Both the position numbers and the translations under genes were made by a program. This document shows positions 21,801 to 30,859 of a stretch of 64,000 nt of DNA, one piece after another. Origin of the DNA: Amphiura filiformis (taxonomy: Eukaryota; Echinodermata; Ophiuroidea; Amphilepidida; Amphiuridae); assembly GCF_039555335.1 (NCBI RefSeq), contig NC_092646.1, positions 35,307,380-35,371,379 on the forward strand, in the 5' to 3' direction. The first letter of the stretch is position 1, and the number at the start of each line of letters is the position of its first letter. Below the pieces are notes generated by a model. The model was not told the DNA's origin. It searched no databases and was given only the letters and a program-made list of their open reading frames with translations.

Positions 21801-24800
21801 TTTGTCTCTTATGGAGGGCAAGTAGGGTGTTTTTTGGCAAGTGCCAGAAATCAAATGATAATTCGCATCTTTAAGGGGGTACTACACCCCTGGTCAATTT
21901 TGTACCTATTTTTGCATTTTTCTCAAAAATTATAGCGTATCGGTGCAAAGTAAGACATGTATATTATAGGGGCAAGGGTTACAACTACTGCACTGAAAAT
22001 TCAGCAACTCAAGACAAGTAGTTATTGATTTATTGATCAAATATTGGTTTTCCTCATTTTTGACTGTAACTCCACAACTGTTGTCTGTGCTGAAATAAAA
22101 TTTCCAGTGCAGTAGTTGTAGTCCTGCCCTATACATATCTTACTTGTCCCCAATGCGCTATATTTTTTGAGAAAAATGCAAAATAAACACAAATTGGGCA
22201 AAGTGTAATACCCCTTAAGGTGGCTGTGTACTCTCAGACATGCATGTAGTAAAAGTGCAATAACTTTGTAATTATTAGCATAAAACATATAAAAGTATAC
22301 ATTTTATGAAGGCAAGACATCAATAAATCTTAATACAAATACAGATTTGGGGTAAAAACAACAATTTTGAAGAAAATCACAAAAAAGTGAGTTTTTGTTA
22401 ATATTTGTTTGGTACATCATAACAAAAAACACTCTTTCCAAAATATTTTATTTAGTTTTTAGCTCAATCTTGAGGCTCCATTCCAAAAGCGGTTTTTTTA
22501 TTTTTTTGATATTGGCCTTATTTTTTGAGATATTGACCATATAAGGCATCAAAATGAACTTTTAAAATTCAAAACGCCTATTTGCACAAAATGATGCCCA
22601 AAATCGGAAATAGACCAAAATATAAAAAAATGAGAAAACCGTTTCTTGAGTCGATCATGCTTTTTACGATGATCATATTTGCTTACCTATAGATGCTGTA
22701 TTTATTGAGTTATCGTGTACCTAAATCGTCATTTTACCGAGAAAATGAACATTGAAATAATGGCCGTTGAAGTTTAAAGTGGTCACATTTTGCACTTTCA
22801 TCGAATCTCACAGGAGAATGCGACAGTTTTCGTTTTGAAACTTATATTACGTGAACATCGGGTAAATCCACAGCCCCTTGAGAAGTTTGAGCGAAATCCA
22901 TTCATAACTTGATATTTAAATCGGGGAAAGAACTTGAAAAAACCCACATTTTATCAGCTAAAAGCGGAGCCATTTGACCACTAGGTTTTTGTGAAATCAG
23001 TGCTTCCGTGGTGTTTCCATCAGATGCGCCGCGCATGTAGATAAGCGTCAGCGTATCGTCGCGTATTTGTGCGTTAACAAATTGCGCGATACGCATTTAA
23101 CGCGATGAGTTGTTCTTGCGCGTGTACCTTGCTGGTACAACAAAGATTTCCTTTCCTTTTCAATTTCAAACACGAGTGGAATAGTGAAATAAAATCCTTA
23201 AAATATTGCAGTTGGAGTTTACAAATCTGGATTTTCATTCCTTGTATTTATAAAAAACATAACAAGGTACAAACATATCATAAAAACTCAATTTTGAGAA
23301 AGAAACAATGGCTAGAGTACACAGCCGCGTTAAGCTTGCATGTTATTTTACAAAACTTTGAGCATCTTTGGTGCAATGTGTTACAACAACAGCTTACAAC
23401 GCACTTGGAATTGTTTTCCGGGAGCATAGCAAAATACAAACTCTCCGAAGGTAAACTACTAGTATTCCACGAGCGACACACAAACATGGCAGAGTCGATA
23501 CTCTTTGGTTGGTTTTACCTCATTGTGACAGACACAAACAATCATGCTTGATATTATCAGGGCGTGCATATGGGCTGTAAACTTGGACCAGCCAAATGTG
23601 CATACTATAGGAATCTGAAAACAAGCTGCAGGGAATAACAAATTTGACACATGTATGGGCGCTGATGGGGTGCTGGTAATGGGTTGCCAGCACTAGCGTA
23701 CTATGCAATCAGCACTCTTGTGTGATGTAGGTAAATGGTAATTCCAGGATAAGCAATGGCATGGTGATGGTGGCTTCCATTATAGCTGATACCTTTTAAC
23801 CAAAATGTCAGTTTCTCAAGCCAAAAACTTTTTTCTTCAGCTGCATAGCTTCAAATTTGAGCAAAATTCATTTGCAAGTGCCTCCCCAAAGCAAATTGTA
23901 AAATTTGAAGCTCCCCCCCCCCCAATTTGGCATCTCATTCAGTTCCCAAGGCCCCCAGTTCAACCCTTTGCACTGCACACCAATACCAAAATGAAACTTG
24001 AGTACCTCACCCCCTGGAACTGTGGAACCACTATTTGATTTTTTTTTGACAGTGTATATTCATTATTCACTGCCGTAGTGCATGTTAGTAACCATTGGTT
24101 ACTGGTTCAAGCCTGGGCTCATACACCTGCTCCGAATTATGATATGCCATAAGCTTTGTGTTGTGATCATTTCGATCAGTGGTTCGATACAAAGAAAGCG
24201 TGAGTGAGCCAGTTGATCTAGCAATGGTCATATTCTAACGTGCACTACAACAGCAAATAAATCATTGTGTCATTTTTTCCCCACCAGAATGATACTCCAC
24301 AGATGTATGATATCATTGTTATGAGTTTGGTGCTCAACTTTGCTGGTTCACCTGCCATTAGAGGTGACATGCTGAAGAAATGTAGCAGAATATGCAAACC
24401 AAAGGGACACTTATTTGTAAGTATTGTGGAGGTGTTTTTTTTTTGGGGGGGGTGGAGAGACTTGGGAAGCAGAAATATCCTTTCAATCTCATGACAATAT
24501 AGACAAAGCCAACGAGCCAAGTCATGGTCAGGATTTGGTCGGCCATCTTTGGTTTCCCACTAGCACCAACCTGGGGTTTTGAGCGCCTGATTGTGCAAAT
24601 AAATGCCGCCTAACACCTAGAGAAGATGCAAAAGGCGAGGAGGGTTAATAGAATAATATATACAATAGAGGTAATCCTGTCGCATCTATTCATACATGGT
24701 CCTTTTGTTCATCCATTTGTACATCTATGAATAGATGCAACGGGATTACCTGCGGAATTATCTCTATTGTATTATTCTATTAACCCTCCTCGACCTTCTC

Positions 24801-26273
24801 TAGGTGTAAGGCGGCTTTTATTTGAACAAGTGTTGGAACTGTATTGTGTGTGCATTCTTTTGTCTACCTGTGTTTTCGCGGAAGGTGTAAAACGGGTGAT
24901 GGAATGCAGTTAAAAATTTCCGCCAAGGCCGAATCATTTCACATTTTGGATGCATTTTTTTATATTGTAGCCGACGGGGACCCAACTAAAGGCTGCTAGT
25001 CAGGTGTAGGAATGCGTGTATTTGGATTCGTCTATAGCTGGATTTTTTTTGGGGGGGGGAAGACTTGGGAGCAGACAAATCCTTTTGATGTCATGACAGT
25101 ATCCTGAGTTATAATCAAAATAACGTTCTTGAGTTATAAGCAAAAGGTTAATGCCTGCTCTCGGCCTGACAAAAAAAGCTTACCCCTCCAGCCCTCCCGA
25201 CCATCTTTACCCCCCTTTGCACATGCCAAATTTTTTTATCCTAATTTGCAAACCTTGAATGGTCTATAATTTGGTTCATCTCAAGTTCAGTAGTGACGAA
25301 GGTGCGTATTTTGCTCGCCGCAGTATCGAATCTTGTGCGTAAAGTTAAACGCCCTGAGTGTACACACATGCGCACAGGGGCGGTTTGTCAGCACGAAAGG
25401 GTATTGACGTCACTACCAAACTTGAGGTGAACCAAATTATAGATGTATATATTGCAAGCACAGCGAGCAGGAAAATTTGCATATTTAAGGGTTTCCGTAC
25501 TGTTTTCATGAGCCTTTTTTAGAGCGTTTTATTTAAAAGGCATCCCATGAATGTGTGCTAAAAATTGCTTACCTCCCCTTGGTTTTGGCCGAAAAATTCT
25601 TGCCCTCCATATTTACCCAGGCTCATAATTATTGCAGAGCTCCTAAATTTTCAATATTTTGAGAGCGATAGATGGGGCAAACTGATGACAGTGACTGAAC
25701 AGGGAAGAACAGAAATATTTGGCTGAATAGATTGGCTATGTCTAATTTGCATAAGATTCGCCTTATGGCGCTATGGGCTTACTGGACATAAGTGGAATTT
25801 TAGGCACAACCTAAAAGTGCCGTTCCGTAAAATTTCCACCAGCAAATAAGGGCACAGAATCTTAATTCTCGTTTGGACTTCAGAGGAGGAAGCTCTCTAT
25901 TTGCACACAAAATTTACCCCATGGCAAAGGAGCCCAAGTGCGCTATTAGGCGAGTCTTTACGGTATTTTATCTGTGTTTTCTTTCTTCAAGGTGATTCTC
26001 CCTCTTGCGTGCCTGGAAAACTCGCGTTATCTAACTCACGACACATTCCATGACATGCTGGACAAACTAGGCTTCCAGATGGTGTCCTCGCACAACAGTC
26101 GCAAACTTTCTTTCAAGATGTTTACGCGTAAAGAAGATGGGGAGCGCCAAGGAAGACTTCAACGGCAGGAGGATTGTGGGAAGAATGAAGAGGACAGAGG
26201 GAAGACATCTGGAAAGAGGAAGACTGTTAGAGGAGGTGTCAAGTGCAATAACTTCAGTATTGTGATCAGGTGA
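15815..26273 (+). CDS. BMT2: Bmt2-type rRNA adenine-N1 methyltransferase
   Basis: Six exons give 296 aa: 15815-15891 (donor GTAATT, phase 2), 17959-18103, 19611-19730, 21204-21341, 24288-24416 and 25992-26273 (TGA); the last four junctions are phase 0. All introns are GT..AG. Residues 1-25 are very basic (KIRKRKKQK), as expected of a nucleolar protein. GGLEAYQ at 76-82 and the glycine-poor SAM motif LLDVGAL at 120-126 are family hallmarks. IDLN at 142-145 supplies the acidic residue after strand 2. SLVLNF at 173-178 and LPLACLENSRY at 206-216 match the catalytic core, and the end GG..NNFSIVI is typical. Yeast Bmt2 makes m1A in 25S rRNA, so nucleolar rRNA modification is the inferred role. The motifs fit the yeast/plant type better than vertebrate SAMTOR. 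The start is the first ATG in a frame already open upstream (from 15638, no ATG), so an extra 5' exon is possible. Confidence 0.88.
16139..16260. mobile_element. Partial MITE, AGCTGAATTTATACT family
   Basis: Begins AGCTGAATTTATACTTGATC like the 13993 element, contains GAGCGATTGCGATTTTAAACGC and ends near GCATTTATACTTGATAG. The right terminus is incomplete or diverged. It lies in intron 1 of the Bmt2-like gene. Confidence 0.5.
17750..17892. repeat. Fold-back hairpin in Bmt2 intron 1
   Basis: CACCATCTATTTTGAGGTCATTGTGTGA pairs with TCACACAATGATATCAAAATAGATGG (each given in part). GGTTTTGTTTTGGGC pairs with GCCCAAAACAAAACC. The loop holds GGGAGCTACCGCTCCC, itself a small palindrome. Confidence 0.8.
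18119..18180. repeat. Fragment of GGGCTATTCCA fold-back family
   Basis: GGGCTATTCCAGTTGAAGTC and CATCCCTATGGAAGACAT match the end of the elements at 21355 and 27352. It begins a dozen bases after the exon 2 donor of the Bmt2-like gene. Confidence 0.6.
18238..18660 (-). pseudogene. LINE reverse-transcriptase C-terminal remnant
   Basis: The minus strand reads QRRAARFIVGVY, followed in another frame by SSRRRMRRLCIFQQ and later LPKMISDWNSMPEPI and QEAFKSAL. This order (RRAARFI, RRxxRL, DWNxLP, FKxxL) is the end of many non-LTR retrotransposon polyproteins (Jockey/CR1-like). At least one frameshift near 18540 is needed. The 5' end is truncated. Confidence 0.7.
18665..18815. repeat. Local tandem duplication of fold-back family ends
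   Basis: GTCAAATGGAGTTACCTGAG, TGAATGTAAAATGGGGTTA and GGCTGACTCCATTTGAAATT are each present twice, about 75-80 bp apart. The words resemble the ends of the GGGCTATTCCA family. Confidence 0.65.
19337..19430. repeat. GGGCTATTCCA-family element
   Basis: GGCTATTCCATTTAAAATCC..CCCCTGTGGAAGATTTTGG at the left opposes AATTTCAAATGGAAT at the right. A short member of the fold-back family described at 21355-21538. Confidence 0.6.
19819..20050 (+). mobile_element. tRNA-derived SINE
   Basis: It starts GGGAGCACGGTGGCAGAGTG, with a tRNA-like A-box region, and has the B box GGTTCGAGTCCC about 50 bp further on. A non-tRNA body follows (GTAAGGCACTTTATATCGAT, CTCTCCACCCTGGTGTATGG). The sequence AAATGCTGGGAAGGTAACA is duplicated in its tail. 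It lies in Bmt2 intron 3. A fragment is inverted at 6205. Confidence 0.75.
20300..20900. other. Intronic AT-rich region
   Basis: Within Bmt2 intron 3. Poly-A/T rich with no coding signal and no clear terminal repeats. Confidence 0.4.
21355..21538. mobile_element. Fold-back element, GGCTATTCCA ends
   Basis: GGCTATTCCAGATGAAATCC at the left is mirrored by GGATTTCAACTGGAATAGCC at the right. CTATGGAAGACATGACCTTA is mirrored by TAAGGTCATGTCTTCCATAG. This is the best preserved copy of the commonest dispersed family in the window; others or fragments lie near 18119, 19337, 21035, 27352, 39340, 60860 and 63345. It starts 14 bp after the exon 4 donor of the Bmt2-like gene. Confidence 0.85.
21564..21757. 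repeat. Fold-back repeat in Bmt2 intron 4
   Basis: AATTGACCTTTTTGGTAAATCC..GCCTTTGC..GTACACCTGAG pairs with CTCAGGTGTACTTGCAAAGGC..GGATTTACCGAAAAAGGTCAATT (each in part). Central sequence includes GATGTCGTCATTTGACATGCC and an inverted TGACGTCAAATGATGA. Confidence 0.8.
21875..22214. mobile_element. TTAA-flanked element (piggyBac-like MITE), copy 1
   Basis: TTAA at 21871-21874 and 22215-22218 bracket GGGGGTACTACACCCC..TTTTTGCATTTTTCTCAAAAA on the left and TTTTTGAGAAAAATGCAAA..GGGTAATACCCC-type sequence (read in inverse) on the right. An inner inverted pair (ACAACTACTGCACTGAAAAT / TTCCAGTGCAGTAGTTGTAG) makes it almost fully palindromic. No coding capacity. The TTAA duplication is the signature of piggyBac (or Kolobok) mobilisation. 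Confidence 0.85.
22219..23329. mobile_element. TTAA-flanked 1.1-kb element
   Basis: It shares its left TTAA (22215-22218) with the previous element and has another TTAA at 23330-23333. The ends are GGTGGCTGTGTACTCTC on the left and AGAGTACACAGCCGCG on the right. The interior is AT-rich, with a GCGCGATACGC-rich segment near 23040-23120. Short frames inside are not conserved. It is non-autonomous and lies in Bmt2 intron 4. Confidence 0.7.
24050..24240 (+). mobile_element. Possible SINE remnant
   Basis: CTGCCGTAGTGCATGTTAGTAA..GGTTACTGGTTCAAGCCTGG resembles a degraded tRNA-like head, with GGTTCAAGCC in the B-box position. No matching copy elsewhere in the window, so this is tentative. Confidence 0.3.
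24590..24835. repeat. Fold-back element in Bmt2 intron 5
   Basis: CAAATAAATGCCGCCTAACACCTAGAGAAG on the left mirrors CTTCTCTAGGTGTAAGGCGGC..TTATTTG on the right (in part). GAGGGTTAATAGAATAATA mirrors TATTATTCTATTAACCCTC. ATCTATTCATACATG / CATCTATGAATAGAT forms the centre. Confidence 0.85.
25050..25640. repeat. Dispersed repeat, copy B, interrupted by a MITE
   Basis: Same landmark order as 14560-14940, but split after AATGGTCTA by the TA-flanked element at 25267-25439 and carrying extra sequence before TTAGAGCGTTTTATTTAAAA. Intronic, Bmt2 intron 5. Confidence 0.7.
25267..25439. mobile_element. 173-bp MITE with TA duplication and a visible empty site
   Basis: Ends TAATTTGGTTCATCTCAAGTT and AACTTGAGGTGAACCAAATTA (shown in part) are inverted. 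TA at 25265-25266 and 25440-25441. The related repeat at 14.7 kb reads AATGGTCTAGATAGG with no insert, which defines the insertion point exactly. Confidence 0.88.
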
Positions 26274-26645
26274 CATCGTATACTTATTGTTGGGTTAATT
26301 TGAAATGTAAAAGTGGTCATTTTTATGTGATTTATGTTTTATGATGAGAATTGTATATCACTGTTGCTACCACTAGCCTGCAAGCAACTAATATGTATTT
26401 GCAGGGTTGCATTATAATTCAGAGTCTTTCTGAAATGAGCACTGAACCTTTTTTGAAGTACTGGTCATGGTCAAGAAACAGATTCTCGCTTGGAAAACAG
26501 ATTTAAAGATTCCCACCAACTGTACATGTTGTTTGATACAAACATAATTATGATCTTGGGCCATGACTTCATAAAAAGTCAATGCTTATGTTGGAATGAC
26601 TGGTACAGGATAGACGAGAAAATGGGATAGCAGTGCAATTTGCGT
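26274..26645. other. 3' flank of Bmt2-like gene
   Basis: No canonical AATAAA or ATTAAA was found close to the stop codon. No other gene is visible. Confidence 0.4.
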
Positions 26646-26650
26646 GACAG

Positions 26651-26784
26651 TTTGGGCAGGAAAATGTACCTGTGGCCCTTGAATATGTTTCAAACAAAAC
26701 TGCAAAGAGGTTAAATAAGAGGGTTTGCTTTAGGGGCCAACATGTTCAGGGACCAATGGCACATAGCAGGTTTTTCCTGCCCAA
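26651..26784. repeat. Fold-back, GGGCAGGAAAA ends, copy 1
   Basis: GGGCAGGAAAATGTACCTGTGG at the left opposes CATAGCAGGTTTTTCCTGCCC at the right (in part). The middle has inverted GGCCCTTGAATATGTTT and AACATGTTCAGGGACC. Related to 28092-28240. Confidence 0.75.
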
Positions 26785-27351
26785 TGTATATGCCAGGGCT
26801 CATAAGGAATAGCCCTTGCATGTACATTTTTTTGCCTTGGGGTGACAAAAAAAAACCCTGTCCTACTGGTCTGACCGAATCAGATTTTGTGTTGTGAGGA
26901 ATTTTTTAGCGGCATCAAAGTAAAAAATTGTATTTTTTTTGCTGAAATGGATTGATTTTGATTGAAATTCTTGGAAAAATATTCAGAAAATTTGTCAAAA
27001 TATTGTTGCACAATATTTTTTTATATATATTTTAAAGCTTTTGGTGACCTTTTGAAGTCATTTAACCTAATTCCAGGAAACAAATCCTGATGACCAACCT
27101 TATGTGGCATTTGAGTCCGTCTGCCATAGAACAGGGTATTTTATTTTCTGTTGCCTCGCCAGTGGAGTCTGAACACTCAATTGTAGCTCCAATGTTGAAC
27201 GTAATTGAATCATCTTGAGTATCTTGTATATTGACTCACATGCATTTTGCCTTGTGTTCCTTTCTGATTGATGTATCATATACTACACTAAATAATCATT
27301 TAAATTTGAAGCTGACAGCAGTTCATCGGCACGTCCAGTACAAGGTATCAC

Positions 27352-27535
27352 GGGCTATTCCAATTAAAACTCATCCACCCGTGACAAGACATGACCTTAA
27401 TCTCCCACACAGAAAATGTGATTTTAAATGGAGTCACCCATTCAGGTAACGCCATGTGAAATTTGCACTCCCTGTACATGTGCGGAAGATTAATGTTTCC
27501 CATATGGTGTAAGGATTTCAACTGGAATAGCTCAT
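27352..27535. mobile_element. GGGCTATTCCA-family fold-back, second full copy
   Basis: GGGCTATTCCAATTAAAACTC, AGACATGACCTTAATCTCCC and GATTTCAACTGGAATAGCTC follow the order of the 21355 copy at full length, with more substitutions. Confidence 0.75.
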
Positions 27536-27744
27536 GTCAAGTTGTGATCAAGGAAGTACCAGGGGTACAGTAAGTTATTTTAAAAAGCAAATTGGAAGAA
27601 TTTTTTTGGGGGAGGAAGGGGGGAGCAATAATTGTTTTTTACCAAGGACCCCACTGAAACAGACCCTGGCATGCAGTGAAGATGCAATATAGCATGACCC
27701 TTGTGCTCAGGAGGGTTCAAAGTTTTCAGCAATTGCATCTTTAA

Positions 27745-28073
27745 GGTGGTACTAAACCCCTGGCCAATTTTGTTCCTATTTTTGCATTTTTCTTAAAAAT
27801 TATAGCACATTGGTGACAAGTTAGATATATGTATATTATAGGGGCAAGGACTACAACTACTGCACTACAGTTGTGGAATTACAGTCAAAAATGAGGGAAA
27901 ACCAATATTTGATCAATAAATCAATAACTACTTGTCTTGAGTAACTGAAAGTCCAGTGTAGTAAATGGATTCCTTGCCCCAATAATATGTAATAACTTTT
28001 GTTACTAGTGTTTTAGTAGTTTTTGAGAAAAATGCAAAAATAGTCATAAATTTATCAAGGGATGTAGTACCAC
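27745..28073. mobile_element. TTAA-flanked element (piggyBac-like MITE), copy 2
   Basis: TTAA at 27741-27744 and 28074-28077. The ends are GGTGGTACTAAACCCC and GATGTAGTACCACC. Interior landmarks (TTTTTGCATTTTTC, ACAACTACTGCACTACAG, ATCAATAACTACTTGTC) match 21875-22214, but the central part is inverted or rearranged relative to it. No coding capacity. Confidence 0.82.
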
Positions 28074-28091
28074 CTTAACATCGTCTTTGCT

Positions 28092-28240
28092 CAGGAAAAA
28101 ACCTATGTGTCCTTGGCCCCTGAACATGTTTAAAGCAAAACCTATGCATGTTTAAAGCAAAACCTATGAACCCTGTTGGCAGTTTTGTTTTAAACATGTT
28201 CAGGGGCCACAAGCACATAAGAGGTTTTTCCTGCCCAGGG
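28092..28240. repeat. Fold-back, GGCAGGAAAAACCT ends, copy 2
   Basis: CAGGAAAAAACCTATGTG..GGCCCCTGAACATGTTTAAA opposes TTTAAACATGTTCAGGGGCC..GAGGTTTTTCCTGCC (in part). CATGTTTAAAGCAAAACCTATG is duplicated inside. Confidence 0.75.
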
Positions 28241-28974
28241 CCTAGATTTTGTGCCAGTTTGCGAGAATCAAAAAACATCCGAGTCGCTTCAATTACTGCA
28301 TGATTCAATGAAAGAAATTGATTCTCACAACAAATGTTACGAGAATCGATTCAGTGATTCTCGTCGAATCTGAGGCCCTGCTGCCCAACAACGACAGTTT
28401 TGTATAAAATGTTATTTTAAAGTATTCCAATGGTTTTTGTTGGGATGGAAACATAAGCTGCAAACTATTTTTTGTAGAAACTTGTAGACCCCTAATTATG
28501 TGAATCATATGAAACTACACTAGCCTATAAATGCATAAACCACACTAGCCTATAAGGGCTTCCATTTAATTTAGTGCTTCGAGCACTATTGGGTATTGCC
28601 TGTGATTTTTGCCAAATGTAATAAATAAAAAAAAATAATAATATCATTCCTAGAAATTTCTAGAAATTAATTCACACAAATGTTCTTGTTAATTTCAGCA
28701 CTTGATGTGCTGATGGCCTATTAGACACATGATTTAATTCCTGAGGAAATTGTGAAGTATGCCTATGAAATCTTTTAAGCTTTGACTCTACATCATTGTA
28801 GTAGAGGATGGGAGTAAATTGTAGTTGGGCTAGCATCACCTCTCCAAACCGATATCGGGTGAAATTGGTCGCCAATTTCAGTTTGAGGGCATTTTAGACT
28901 CCAGTGGGTGCCAGATATCCAGAATAATTGTTTTTTAAAAATGTGTATAAGTATAGGATGGAAAATTCTCAAAG

Positions 28975-29395
28975 CATGATAATGTATGATATCGAAGTGA
29001 GAGGAGTGACATAAAGGTTCTCTATTTTATGTGCTGCAGCTTAAAATTGACAGACTTGTATACATGCAACAGGAGCTGTTTCAGTAAACCAAAACTCCAA
29101 TCCGGGCTAAATTTCATATGACCTGCAATAAGAAAACTGAGATCTATCTTCCTACGGATCCATGGATGTAGCGCCAAGCATGGTACCATAAGGCAAATTT
29201 GTTCTTGTTCTGCCTGCTGCAGTTACCGCAGTGCAACATTGCATGCTCTTTGCCTGAGCCATAATTCTTGAAATAGAAGTTCAGGTATGAGATAACAGCA
29301 TTCGAACCCTTCCTAATAGACATCCCTTCGTCTATGAAGAAGTTCACTTGTTTGGCGAAAGCCTCAGAATTCATCCTGAACACATGTACAGTCAC
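28975..29395 (-). pseudogene. DUF7869-like (transposon-associated) pseudogene fragment
   Basis: On the minus strand, NAVISYLNFYF..HAMLHCGNCSRQNKN..WYHAWR is followed, after a one-base frame change near 29150, by KIDLSFLIAGHMKFSPDWSFG. The (D/G)NCxxQNKN motif, then LSFLIxGHxKFxPD, is the conserved core of a family of metazoan proteins annotated DUF7869 and usually found in multicopy, transposon-like contexts. The normally acidic residue before NC is Gly here. One frameshift plus missing flanking domains marks it as dead. Function of the family is not established; an RNase H-like nuclease is suspected. Confidence 0.6.
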
Positions 29396-29399
29396 ACCA

Positions 29400-30700
29400 T
29401 GTGGTGTCGACTTTGGCGAGCTAAACTTAGCTCAAAATTATAAATACTCTATGGTAAATCCAACCTGTTGTGCATAGTCAAAGCTATAGTGCATAGCTCC
29501 TGCTCTGGTACATGGTGCATGTTGGCACTGCTGGTATGCCGGTCAGAGATTCTTTGGCATCTTTAACTTGCTGCGGGTAGACGGCATGCTCCAGCTGGAT
29601 GACTCTCACATGTTCACCATATGCAGCCTCTCTTTAACCTTCTCTTCCATTGTGGCATCGGCAATAAGCAGATGAGATTGTTTCTTTCCTTGGTTGTAGG
29701 TGCCCTTTCGATGTCCCAATGACAAAAAGTGAATAATTAACAAATATGTGAATGTTACTATACTATATAAATGCAAATGTCACTAACTTCATCACTCATG
29801 GGGCAGCCATCATTATCGTACATACCTTTATTTAGCAAAAACTGGAGGAGGTCATATTTGCCTCAACTTCCATTCTTTATTGTGGGGCTCTAGGACAATG
29901 GCCTGACTGCAGCCATTGTCCAGGGGGATCACTCAAATCAGGATGGGACTCAGATTCCATGAAATCTCCTTTTTTCGTTACATACTGCCAAGCACTATAA
30001 TAATTGCAGTGCTCATCGGAAAAATCAACAATAATATTATGGTCAATCTGAAGAGTGTTACGGATAGTAAGCCATCTATTTTAATTATGTTTTTTAAGAT
30101 GCATTAGAAATTGAATCAACATAAGTTTTTCAGGGCTCATTATTTTTTCAGGACTTCTATTAGAAACATTTTCACTACAACTGTCATCAACATCATTGAT
30201 AAGAGTTAACTTTCCAACTTCCTTTGTTTTCTTATTTTTGACAATTACATTGTGCACATCGTAATTTGTTAGGCCTACAAATGAGAGTTTCGGTGCACTT
30301 TTCCTCAACAGAAGCATGGCGCCAACTTACACGGTAAGGCATGTGATCTTGTGGCCCAAGTTTTGCTTTCATGACACCTTCTTCATGAGTACTTTTTTGG
30401 CATGTTGATTCTTCTTCTTTTTATATTTTTTCTTCAACTCTTTTACTTTGTTTATTAAATCTGGTCGCTACCTTATTCAGTTTTGAATTTTCCAAAAGAA
30501 GGCAAGCAATTGTCTTCACGAAGGTGTGTCAGCTTGTATTCAGAAACTATACAACTTTAAACGACCACACTTCATTTTCATATCTCTTTCTCAATGCCTT
30601 GTGTTTCTTTTTATCATTGTATTTTCTTAATAGAGGTTATTATCTATATATGTGACCATCCTCCACAACTGAGCCTGGATGTTGCCAGTGCCACTATTGA
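29400..30700 (-). other. Unrecognised, possibly decayed coding on minus strand
   Basis: The minus strand at about 29510-29680 gives EAAYGEHVRVIQLEHAVYPQ, uninterrupted for some 40 codons and possibly belonging to the same decayed element. Elsewhere the frames are short. No domain recognised. Confidence 0.3.
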
Positions 30701-30859
30701 GATATGCTCCATCGAACTTAACAATAAACAATAGGAAACAAAGGATTTGTTGACTGTTTTATTGATTTTTCACTACTTAAATGTCAAGTACTATAGACAT
30801 GATATACATCATTTTAAAGCTAATTTCAAGCAGAATATTTTGGTTGAATATCTCAAAAT

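Noticed and set aside
23105..23551. 148-aa plus-strand reading frame
   Set aside because: It runs across the right end of a TTAA-flanked element into intron sequence of the Bmt2-like gene; composition is not protein-like.
15815..26273. Assignment to SAMTOR, the vertebrate SAM sensor also called BMT2
   Set aside because: The GGLEAYQ and NNFSIVI motifs and the basic N-terminus fit the yeast/plant enzyme type; the vertebrate protein lacks these as far as I know.
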